Below the pieces are notes generated by a model. The model was not told where the DNA came from. It did not search any database and saw nothing but the letters and a program-made list of their open reading frames with translations. Both the position numbers and the translations under genes were made by a program. From positions 44,941,501 through 45,005,500 of the forward strand of contig CM065803.1 in assembly GCA_033398695.1 (NCBI GenBank): a stretch of DNA of 64,000 nucleotides. The letters run 5' to 3'. Shown here piece by piece: positions 53,225-63,312 of this stretch (positions are counted from its first letter, which is position 1; each line of letters begins with the position of its first letter). The stretch is from Orobanche coerulescens (taxonomy: Eukaryota > Streptophyta > Magnoliopsida > Lamiales > Orobanchaceae).

Positions 53225-56200
53225 ATGGCTAGTCAATCTTCTTCCCCTGCTCAAGAAAACCTCCAACATCATTGATGGCGGATCTTCTCGAAACTGTCAT
53301 CATCGAGCGTATCATCTCTGAAATCAACGACACCGAACCAATGGAGTATATCATTACTCGTCTTGAACAACAAGGTCTTTATCGCCGGAGCAAAACCGCC
53401 GACAAATACGACGCCCATCCGGTTGAGGAATTCTACCTCAACGCCGCCGTTCGCTTTGTCACTAGCCCGGGAGGACATGTTGCCGACATCACCGCAATAC
53501 CCAAGGAGTGCAAATCGCATCAATAGCGACCTACCGGAAAATCTACAGCCGCCCGCCGACGGCCTGACCATGGACCAGCTTGAGACGTTCGGGTCTCAAG
53601 AGCTGATTACCAAGTTTTATGAACTTTTTACAGGGTCCAAAGTGGTTGACATGGTGACAACCACTTGTCACAAGAAAATTTTTCTTCTTCATTTCGTTTA
53701 TCTGCATGACTTCTGTTCCAGAATCATTGAAAATCGAACCGGTGCGTTCGAGATGTGCACGAATCTAAGGTTCAGAATGATGGTAGCTATTTTGACCTGT
53801 GAAAAGGTCAATTGGTGCCAAATCATTTTGAAACGACTTCAAGAAGAGGTGTGCAAGCCTGCCACCCAAAAGAAATCATTTGGTTTAATGCTGAACTACA
53901 TCCTGACGAGGTGCGGAGTGATGCAATCCGCCGACGCCAAGAAAAATAGCTCACGGATATACTTAGGAGGCGTCAAGCCCACTGCTTATAACTGCAGCAC
54001 CATGCATGCCAACCATCCGCAAACCAGGCACATGCCTATTTCGACAACCCCAGAGATGTAACCGTGAAGGTCCCGAAATGGAATCCTCAAAGAAGAAGCG
54101 CAAGCGTTCTCACAGCAAGAAGCACTCTGCTGGTGAGAAGTCCAAGAAGAGACTCCGGAGGCTCTCAAAAATCAAAACCAAGCACTCCGAGGATGTCTCG
54201 CCCGTGGCGCAACCCACTGAAGAACCCCAGGGCCCAACCCCTGTGGAATAGGTGTCTCCTACTGCATCGACAGTAGATCCCGAGCCTTTGGCGGCTACGA
54301 CGGATATAGAGACATCTGCCAACATTCAAGACGTTAGCACGTCGGTTGCCCATTCGGAGCCAAAAGCTACCTCTCCTCTACGGGATCCCACACCCGTGCA
54401 GGATCCAATTTCCTTCGGGGCACCATCCCCTGCAAGGAGTCCATCTTCCGTGCAGGATCCCATACCTGTACCGGAATCCCTCAAAACAGCGTCTCCAGAC
54501 GTGATTCGTAGTCCCTCCCCTGACTCAATCATAAATCAAACACTTCTTTCGGTTCAAATTGAACAAGCGTACGAAAGATTCCTGCAATGGAAAGGCTATA
54601 GGCTAGCTCCGTACGACACACTGTACAATTGGAGCGAATGGAGCCACGAAGAGCGATTCGTCTCCGAAGTAACAGACTCAACTGAAATTGAGGCCCTGCT
54701 ACGATGGGACAACGCCTCTTGCAAAGACCTCATTGAAAGCCACCTGCTGCAAAAATCTGACGCCAGAAGAAAAGGAAAGAAGAAGTCACAGGACTCTCCC
54801 ATTAATCCAAAAACTGACGACGATGCCGACTCAGACGATGACGACGATGCTCTTCAAGCAGGTCTGAGAATGAGCCGGGAAGAGGCTGAAGCCCGAGACG
54901 CCTCTCCACCCAGAAAAGATGAAGGACCTTCTAACCAAGCCAATCCACCTTCGCCACAATGAGAACATTCCCACCAGAGGAATCGGTCCCTCCAAATGAG
55001 GAAGATCAAGAAATTTTGGAACAGGCACCCGAGCACATTGCGACCGAAGAAGCCATTCTCGCAAGCCAACAGAGGATTCAATCCTCCCGCATCCATATCT
55101 GCCGAATAACCTTCGCCAAAGGACGCTTCGAACCAACTGTCGCCGTACCACAAGAAGCCGCCCCGCCTCGCAACCTTGGAATCCGAGGACGGTAACGAAC
55201 CCGAGGATGTCCAACTTACTTCACGTCCATCCGTGAATGTAAGGAGGTTGAATCTGCAAGACTTCGCCACCTGACTCTCCTATCTCTCGCACGTAAAGAG
55301 CGCTGCGAGCTCTTGGCCTTGATCGTATTTATCCAAGATGCGATTAACGCTTTATCTTGTTGAAAAGGCACCGAATTGGATGCACACCTGCCGTAGAAGA
55401 AATGACCACTCTTCAACACGAAGTATCTCGAGTTGTCGACGCATTCATCCTTCGCGAAGTTTTCAAGCAAGCCTTGAAGATCATGGAAGATAAACAAGAG
55501 AAATCTTGAAGGAGGAAGCTACAAAGACAAGGATTGCTGAAGCCAAGACCGCCTGTGCAATGATTGAGAACAGCTCTCAGCTGCGTGCGCACGACAAAAG
55601 CATTCAAGAAATGTCGCAGACTCTTTCCTCCCTTGTTGAAAGAATAAACAGCATCGAGACCAAACAGGACGCCGCTCTTGAAATCCTGCAAAGTCTTGAT
55701 GAGGCCAAAAAGGGGGAAGAGGCACGAGAAGCGCAAGGAGAATAAGATCGCAACAGAAAGGGAATTTGAGGCCGCTGAGCAAGATCGTCGCCGAATTGAA
55801 CAAGCTAGCACCTCAATCCCAAAGCTTTAGAATTTCGTGCTGCATCGAATTCCATGACCCAAATGTCCCTTGGCAAAATCTTATCCAAAGACCTTCGGAA
55901 ATACGTCTGCCGACCAACCGCAACCCAACTGCCGAAGAAGTGAAGCACTGGAGGAAGAATGAACTGATGAGATATTTTGTCAGACTCATCAGGGAATCTG
56001 CCATCTTCAAAAATTTTAAAACGTTAGCGGAAGCGGCAGATAAGTTTTCAAAGATGCTAGAAGAAGGTAAGCTCCCTCTCCAAGTCGAAATGAAATCAAA
56101 ACATAGAAGAGGAGATCGGGTCACCCATCCAGAAGATTGGATACTTGCCTTTGATCGTTCATATGAAGGAAGAGTGATTTACCAGGAACGAGGCAATGAT

Positions 56201-56275
56201 TCACTTCAAAACTGGTGGCGCGGCACCAAGAATGAGCCAGGAAAGAGACCATGGAGGCATGCGGATTATAGATGA
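53225..56275 (+). pseudogene. Copia 3' extra ORF region (env-like position), frameshifted
   Basis: Between RNase H and the 3' LTR a degraded coding region spans several frames: MASQSSSPAQENL (53225); MADLLETVIIERIISEINDT (53272-53526); a 180-codon stretch with TMDQLETFGSQELITKFYEL and SFGLMLNYILTRCGVM (to 54061); a Pro/Ser-rich part with repeated S.VQDP.PV units (54252-54962); a coiled-coil-like piece (KSIQEMSQTLSSLVERINSI, 55506-55745); and a C-terminal piece with NPTAEEVKHWRKNELMRYFV (55766-56275). SIRE elements carry an extra ORF here, sometimes called env-like. I see no signal peptide or membrane segment, so an envelope function is not supported here. Confidence 0.6.
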
Positions 56276-56783
56276 GGAGATGAAATTTATGTATATTATT
56301 TTTTTTGTTTTTGTAATTTCTATTCGAAACAGCAAACTTTGTACTCAATCATTTTGAATATCAATAAAATAGTTTGTTTGTCTTGAAAGATTACAACTCG
56401 TAATCTACTGTGTTTATGTATGATTACTTAAAATTGTTTGATAGGAATTTTAAGTTAGACAAACTTGATTGAAAAATAAGTTGTACGAACTAGTCTACGA
56501 ACAGTTCATAGTTTCAGTTGTAAACTTAGAATACATTGTAAGATTGTGCCTGCGCGCCAATCATAAGATTAAGGTGTAATAAATCTCAAACTGTATCGAA
56601 CATGCCTGCGAGCAGTTCATTATTGTAGACTAAGTCACTAAGTCAGACCTATTGACAAAAGACCAAGAAATCTGCCAGAAGTCATCAAAGAAGAATGCTT
56701 CATGAAGAAGGTTTTGGCATCATCAAGAAGACTCGAAGAGTTGAAGTAAGTTAGTCTTGGCAAATTGTCAAAAAGGGGGAAAT
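56276..56783 (+). other. Copia 3' non-coding end and polypurine tract
   Basis: AT-rich sequence without a gene. The polypurine tract CAAAAAGGGGGAAAT ends at 56783, next to the 3' LTR. Confidence 0.75.
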
Positions 56784-57963
56784 TGTTGGGAAAAACAAAC
56801 ACCCTGTATCGAATCAGTCGGGATACCCGATCCCTGTATCGATTGTTATTTGTTATTGAGAAGGTTTTCACATATATGCCAAATATACAGTAAGGAAACT
56901 GTATCGAGGCTTCAAGGCTTTATCCTATATCGAAAACCTGCCTCGAATCAAAGATCGTTGAAGCTCACAAGACAAAGAAGAAGACTTGTAAAAGATCAAG
57001 TATGGAAACTGTCTCGATGCTCTAAATACAGTCATCTTCCATACAATTCACAAAAGGACAAGAAAGAACACAAGTCAAGTCCCGTTGAACAAATAAGTAT
57101 TTAAATACTCAAGGATAAAGTATTTAAATACTGTCAGTCTTCAGACCTTCAGAATCCCGCGAAATCCAGATCATGTCATATTCCCGTTGAAGGAAATCTT
57201 ATTCAAACGGACATCTCAACGGATACTTTCTTCAGAGGCTATATATATCCTTGAAGACATTGAATATCAGTGACTAACCAACCAGACAACTGAACGAACC
57301 CAAGCAACCTAATACTCAAGCTATCAAAGTTATCATCTGAGCAAACATATCTCCAACGCATACTGCTAGTTAGAACGAAAGAGATATACAGTGCTCAACA
57401 TCAAGAACAGCTATCATCAGCTCAAAGATCTTGATATTCAAAGCTGTTGTTCTTACCTGGTTACCTACCTTTTACCTCTGTGTAAAAACCGAGCTCTGTG
57501 TGAACTCAACAAGTTATTCTGACCTGTGTGGGACGAATAAGGACGAAGCTTTGGAACTGTGTGTGAAGAAGCTAGTCAAGAAGGAAGCTTTAACCAATCT
57601 GTGTGAACGGTTGAAAGCGACATTCTTTGTATCAATCTGTGTGAACGATACAAGGATAGGTTTGTTTATAATTACGTAGTTGTGTACGCAGTAATTATAT
57701 AATAAACTTTTTACTCCTGTGTGGAGGACCAGTGGACGTAAAGGGGTTTACCTCGAACCACTTAAATTACTGTGTTATTTACCTTCTGCTTTTACTGTTT
57801 GAAATAACTGTGATATATTAAGTATACACCTAATACATCGTTGCTGTATCCACGGCAACTAACTGTATCCAAGACTTCCGCTATGCACTCAGATTTAGAT
57901 TCCATACAGTTTGTTGCTTAAACGATTTTCCAAACTGTATCCAGTATACTTAAGTGGACAACA
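56784..57963 (+). repeat. Copia 3' LTR
   Basis: Closely matches 45706-46884 with scattered substitutions and a small cluster near 56948-56975. Followed by CGAAA (57964-57968). Confidence 0.9.
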
Positions 57964-58069
57964 CGAAACCAAAGTCCGCTCAACAGATCGCCCGTCTTCA
58001 TCCTACGCGATCGCCAGCAAGAACCACCTCACCCCGTGTCTTCGACATCGGAGCAAGCTGGGGGGCAGT
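57964..58069 (+). other. TG3 3' tail, last part, and polypurine tract
   Basis: The TG3 tail resumes with CCAAAGTCCGC, matching the TG1/TG2 tails, and ends in GAGCAAGCTGGGGGGCAGT (58051-58069) before the 3' LTR. Confidence 0.8.
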
Positions 58070-58999
58070 TGTTGTGTCGAGAATTATACGTCTCAACAGG
58101 CGATCGCCTCAGAGACCGGGCGACCGAGCCATAGTCCAGCAGCCAAGGCGGATCGGCCGACCGAAGGTCCCAGGACAAGTCCCGGTGCTGAGCGATCGAC
58201 ATCTAAGGCGATCGTCTCTCGGTACTTGGCGATCGACCCCTGGTGACCGACCAAATGACGACCGCCTCATGCCACACGAAGTCGTCGCCCATCCGATCGG
58301 CAAAGGCCTAAGATTGGGACAGAACCCACATGCAGATCCGGAAAAGGCGCCGCTGCACATGGGTCATTGACCACAGCCTGTCAGCATCTTTCCACCAACC
58401 GACAGACCCGCCAAAAGTTGTACAGTGGGACCGCCCGTGACAGAAACTCAGGACGCATGCCGGCTCCTCATTGGACTGCACAGCTGGCTGCCAGCAGCAG
58501 CCGCGGACTTCAGGCAGACAGCCCATGTGATGTAAAGACGATCACCCCTTTATTATATTACATAAAAGGCGATCGCCCGCGAGGAAACAGGAGATCCCAG
58601 CTCCTATAAATAGAAGGCTGCCTACACTTGGACCTGGGGCTGGTTTTTTCTCGGCTTTCGAGCAGAAACTACTCTCTGTCTATCTCAGATTCAGTTCACA
58701 ACTTGGCTTTCTTGCTCTTGGCAATAGCTATCTCTCGGCTTAGTAAGAACACGCAAAATCTTCGCTCAAGAGTTAGATAAATAGGATCTTTTACACTCAC
58801 TGTAATCGCATTCTTACATTAATACTTGTATCCCCGAATATTTGTATTAATAACATCTTGCGAGAGCATTCAAGCCCGGGACTAATAAACCCGGCAAATC
58901 TTGTGTATTCACACCCCCACGGAAGTGCTCCCGCAACCTTGTTTGTTGTCCGTCCATTCCAGCAATATTAATCTCCGGATAATATTTCGGGCAACAACA
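58070..58999 (+). repeat. TG3 3' LTR (930 bp)
   Basis: TGTTGTGTCGAG...GGGCAACAACA, same length as the 5' copy. The U5 palindrome is changed to ATCTTGCGAGAG. Followed by ACGTA (59000-59004). Confidence 0.9.
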
Positions 59000-59004
59000 A
59001 CGTA

Positions 59005-60419
59005 CGCAACGGAAAAAGTGTTACGTACGTTTTGGAGTAGCCGGTCGAGTCGTGGCCGAGAGGACCTGCAGTGGCCGATCACTGTCGGCAGTGACTCGCT
59101 GGATGGCCGAGCATGGCTGGACATGACTCGTAGGGATGGCCGATCACTGTCGACAGTGACTCGCTGGGCGTCAGGCCTGGCCGATTACGGCCGTAAGGAC
59201 GTGGCCGGTAAGGGACCGTTACGTACGTAAGGCAGGGGCCGGTTACAGCCATAATAGTTCCGACAGAAATGGGCAGTGGGCAGGCCATGGACGGTTACGT
59301 ACGTAAGCCACGGCTGGTTACGGCCGTAACGTGCCGATAGGACTCGGCCTATATAAGGCCTGGACCGAGTCACCTTGAGCATTTTTCGTTTTTCTTCATT
59401 CCTTTCGCGATTTCTTCAGCAAAGACGATGGATTTGAGTAAGAGCAACTTAGAACACGTTTTGGAAGTTTTATTCATGGATTAACATCATCTTCCACCCG
59501 GATCGAAGGTAAGATCACCTAAACTTTTGGTTTTGGGATATTCTTGAGGTTTCTTGGTATTTTGGCCGATTTGCTTCGTTCTGATTCAGATTGTTGATTG
59601 AACTTGACTGTAAACTCGTAATCATTCAATACTCTTGAAGTTTTGTGGAATGAATTCGAGTATTTCTTTGAATAATCGATTGAATTGGACTATGCCTTCA
59701 AAGTGTTCGATGAAATGTCTCAATGAGTAGAACTTGGAAAATTCTACACATTTTCGTATGAATGGTGGTTGAATTGATATTGTTGTGATGATTCTTGGTA
59801 TTTACGATAATTATGTTTAGGGAAGATAATGAATTGGTGATCAAATGCCTTGATTATGTCGTTATGATTATGGAATCGTAGTATTCTCGATGTTCTTGGT
59901 AGTTGTTGCGATTCATGATGTTATGAGAAGTATATATGTTGAAGAACATGATTATATACACCTTGAATTGTGAATAAGGATTGTTTAGATGTTAGAACAC
60001 AACGGATTATGTCGTTTGGAGATTTTGAATGTGATTTCGGAATAAGTTGTGTTCTTAAGGAATTCTTGGATTATATGAATTGATGAACATGTTTAAGAGG
60101 TGTTGGTGTTTTAGATATGAATATGGAATATTCATATCTAAAACTAAGTTATGTGTTTTGGTATAATATTCGTATAGGAATACGAATATGATTTCTGGGT
60201 TTGATAAGATTATGATTCACTTTTGAGTTTGAGAATTTATACGTATTGAACAAGTGTTCAATTTGGATAATGGAATTATTTGAAACCTTTGGAATATGGT
60301 TATCTATAATGTTGAATTAATCGGATCGTCCGGATTGGTGATGATAATCGGTAATTGGCTTATATTATGAATGTACAAGGAGGAAACTTGTAATCGTATT
60401 TAAGATTGAATGTGGAATC
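59005..60419 (+). repeat. A 3' LTR, second part
   Basis: Matches 25016-25960 and then, without interruption, 38482-38963 of the 5' LTR, which proves the TG2 insertion by its empty site. Palindrome array at 59181-59332, TATA box at 59349-59357. Cut by E after GGAATC. Confidence 0.9.
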
Positions 60420-61370
60420 TGTAACACCCCAAACTAGGCGGATATTACAGTGTCGTGGACCCCCGACTGGGACCCACCAGGCGAGTGAAAATGAATAAAT
60501 TAAGTGATATAATTGTAGTACCGAACCACAGTATATCATTAATTACTCCGATGAGGAGTTTCATTACAACACACCCAAGATAATACCGAATACATGTATA
60601 TTTTATATGAAGATAAAATATACAACACTGAATGAAATGAATATCCAAATGGAAGTCTGCAGCGGAAATAAAATAAAGAAAACACGAGTGAATGAAAGGA
60701 CTGGGGCCCCCTACTAGTATCACTGGGACTCCTCACCGTCAGCGTTCTCTTCCCGTGCCTTAGCCTTGCCATGACCTGAAAACAACATCCCCCAACGGGC
60801 CGCCATACGTAACAACAATCCTCAAGAGTTGAATAAACACAATCATGATATATCTTAATTATGAAATGACGCTGAAGAGAGGCATCATAGTACGCTCGTA
60901 ATTGTATGTGCAAGTGCACAAGACAAGTGTCCGGACACACCCGTCCTTGTACCTAATTAGTCTCACGGAGGTACATTATCGTATGCACAGTCCAATGTGT
61001 CGGTGAACCCAACATGTGACCATCACGTGCCCGACTAAAAATTCCACACATCCCCACCCGGCCACGCAATATGAACCCAGAAGGTCATATGGACAAGAAA
61101 TGACCATGAAGAATAATAATGAATAACAATCCGACAAGGTCAAGAATGACTCACCGAGATGAAATGACAGTGCAATGAATGATAGCTCAATGAAATGATT
61201 GGAACTGTCGTTCCTCGTGAATGAAGTGATTAATTGACAGTTACAAGTCTCAATACGGTTAATACATTATGAATGAATTATGATTATGAATGAACAACAA
61301 CGAAAGGAATGAATATCCTTTTAACCGAGTAAGAAATAACTTACACAACACTGGTGAAGAATGCCCTTCC
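60420..61370 (-). repeat. E 3' LTR, 5'-truncated
   Basis: Reads TGTAACACCCC in plus, that is GGGGTGTTACA at the element's end. Shares TTATTTTATTTCCGCTGCA, GCCTGGTGGGT and CACTGTAATATCC, in order, with the A LTR end. The opposite LTR edge (a GGTATTACA in plus orientation) is not found before the pol region. Confidence 0.7.
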
Positions 61371-61382
61371 TCGAACAACGTC

Positions 61383-61742
61383 CTAAAAAGGATGTAACCA
61401 GACCTCGATCTCGGGTCTCAAAAATTCCTGCTGAAGTTCCTTCTGAACTGTTAATAGAGCAAGCATCTGCTCCTGAACGGACTTACGACTCAAGGCGTCG
61501 GCGACAAAGTTCGCCTTGCCCGGGTGGTAAAGTATCTCAATATCATAATCTTTGATTAGTTCCAACCACTGTCTCTGTCGCATATTTAACTCCTTCTGAG
61601 TAAATATATACTTTAAACTCTTATGATCGGTGAATATCTGACAGGTAACGCCATAAAGATAATGATGCCAAATCTTCAATGCGAATACCACGGCTTCTAG
61701 CTCCAGGTCGTGGGTCGGATAATTTCCGTGAAGCATAAGCAA
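61383..61742 (-). pseudogene. E RNase H, C-terminal part
   Basis: Contains [40 protein letters not shown] and the terminal [14 protein letters not shown] of Ty3 RNase H, then a tether-like stretch that stops at 61383. A short deletion near 61740 puts it out of frame with the RT. The integrase that should follow is absent. Confidence 0.85.
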
Positions 61743-63003
61743 TAACTTTCCCGTTATGCATTAGTACACATCCGAGACCCTGTCCGGACGCATCACTATA
61801 AACGACAAATCCTTCTGTCCCTTGCGGAAAAGAAAGGACCGGTGCTGAAATTAACCGACTCTTGAGTTCCTCAAAACTCTGTTGACATGCGTCGGACCAC
61901 GTGTATTTCTTATCTTTCGTCATGGGTTGAGCGATTTTAGAAAATCCTTCTACAAATCGCCGATAATAACCAGCTAATCCGAGGAAACTTTGGATTTCCT
62001 TAATATTCTTCGGAGGTTTCCAATCTCGGATAGCCTCCGTCTTCTGAGGGTCGACACGAACTCCGTATGATGAAATTATATGTCCGAGAAATGTCACTTC
62101 GGACATCCAGAACTCACATTTGGAAAACTTTCCGTAAAGTTGCTCTCGTCTCAACACGTCGAGCATTTGATGAAGGTGAAACTCGTGCTCCTCTCGGTCA
62201 CGGGAATAAATTAAAATGTCATCAATGAAGACAACCACGAACTGATCCAAATAGTCAATGAAAACCCAATTCATTAATTCCATGAATACCGCAGGTGCAT
62301 TAGTTAACCCAAACGGCATTACCACAAACTCATAATGACCATAGCATGTTCAGAACGCCGTCCTTGCGATATCTGACTCTCGAATTCGCAACTGATGATA
62401 TCCAGATCTTAAATCGATCTTGGAAAATACTGAAGCTCCCTGAAGTTGATCCAAAAGATCATCGATACGGGGTAGAGGATACTTATTCTTGATCGTCACC
62501 CGGTTCAATTCCCAGTAATCAATACACAAGCGGAACGAACCATAATTCTTCTTGACAAATAACACTGGTGCTCCCCACGGGGACGCACTCGGTCGAATAT
62601 AACCCTTCTCGGTCAAATCCTCTAATTGATTCTTCAACTCCTGCATTTCGGTCGGGGTCATCCGATACGGTGCCTTCGATATTGGGGGCGTACCGGGCTC
62701 CAACTCAATCGTGAATTCCACATCTCTCTGTAAAGGCAAACCAAGTAACTCATATGGAAATACATCGGCATATTCTCTCACTACAGAAATATCCATCAAC
62801 ATTACTGATGGTTTCTTGGTCTTGGTCATATAGCACCAATAAATGACACACCCCTGATTGAGTAATCTCACTGCTTTCATCAAGTTGATGACTCTCATAG
62901 AACATCTGGGATTACCTCCCTGAAATACACATTCGACTCCATCGTCTGAAATGATAGTGACCATACGATTACGGACACTAATGACGGCATCGTGACGATC
63001 CAT
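61743..63003 (-). pseudogene. E reverse transcriptase and RNase H N-terminus
   Basis: One frame, interrupted by TGA at 62350-62352 where related RTs have CGA (C-to-T at CpG). Motifs: [48 protein letters not shown] (Trp in place of the usual Arg), [32 protein letters not shown], catalytic FIDD (62218-62229) and [11 protein letters not shown]. The RNase H starts near [17 protein letters not shown]. Structurally complete but not translatable as one protein. Confidence 0.9.
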
Positions 63004-63312
63004 CTAATCAATACCCAGAATGACGTCGTCTCTCGGTAAATCTACCACGATTAGCTCGGCTAACCAATCACGGCCATGAAGCTGAATCGGACAATCCTTA
63101 ATCTCACGATTCCCGATAATTCTTCTACCATCAGGTAGACCAATGACATAAGGCTCACAACTAGTAGCACTACCCAGACGTAGTCTACTCAAACATGACT
63201 CGAAAATGAATGAATGCGATGCACGAGTATCAAAAAGGTTACAAACAGGTTGAGATAGAATATTGAGTGTACCTGAGATCATTCGGGCCACTGGATCATC
63301 GGTCTTCTTCAT
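63004..63312 (-). pseudogene. E aspartic protease with altered active site
   Basis: The fold is recognisable: LNILSQPVCNLFDTRASHSF, VIGLPDGRRIIG and LPRDDVILGID. The catalytic triplet reads Asp-Thr-Arg (63223-63231) instead of Asp-Thr/Ser-Gly, which should abolish activity. A TAG at 63004-63006 stands where a Trp codon is expected, cutting it from RT. Confidence 0.85.

Larger units (their letters stand above)
45706..57963 (+). mobile_element. Ty1/copia element, SIRE (Maximus) type, 12.3 kb
   Basis: LTRs of 1179 bp (45706-46884) and 1180 bp (56784-57963), ends TGTTGGGAAAA...CAACA, target duplication CGAAA (45701-45705 and 57964-57968). Gene order is gag, protease, integrase, RT, RNase H, which defines copia, followed by a 4.3-kb tail with extra ORFs. 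Large size, the [13 protein letters not shown] signature and the 3' extra ORF region fit SIRE. Gag is nearly open but pol is full of small deletions, so the copy is inactive. Confidence 0.9.
42633..58999 (+). mobile_element. TG3: gag-only LTR retrotransposon (TR-GAG type) split by a Copia element
   Basis: LTRs of 930 bp each (42633-43562 and 58070-58999), a decayed gag and a 3' tail interrupted by the Copia at 45706. Target duplication ACGTA at 42628-42632 and 59000-59004; the empty site is in the A 5' LTR near 25010-25025. The shorter LTR and a 266-bp spacing of its tail motif set it apart from TG1/TG2 and closer to F. Confidence 0.9.
24458..60419 (+). mobile_element. A: giant-LTR non-autonomous gypsy element (LARD-like), with insertions
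   Basis: Two very long LTRs (about 4.7 kb once insertions are removed; TGTAATACCC...GTGTTACA) enclose only 386 bp (41716-42101) that hold an initiator-Met-type primer site and a polypurine tract but no ORF. The 5' LTR is split by TG2. The 3' LTR is split by TG3 and again by E at 60420; its remainder must lie beyond the window. LTR terminal modules (GCCTGGTGGGT, TTATTTCCGCTGCA, CACTGTAATATCC) match the LTR of Tekay-like element E. Confidence 0.8.

Noticed and set aside
53225..56275. Calling the SIRE extra region a true envelope gene
   Set aside because: No signal peptide, transmembrane segment or cleavage site is visible in any frame; only its position supports the name.
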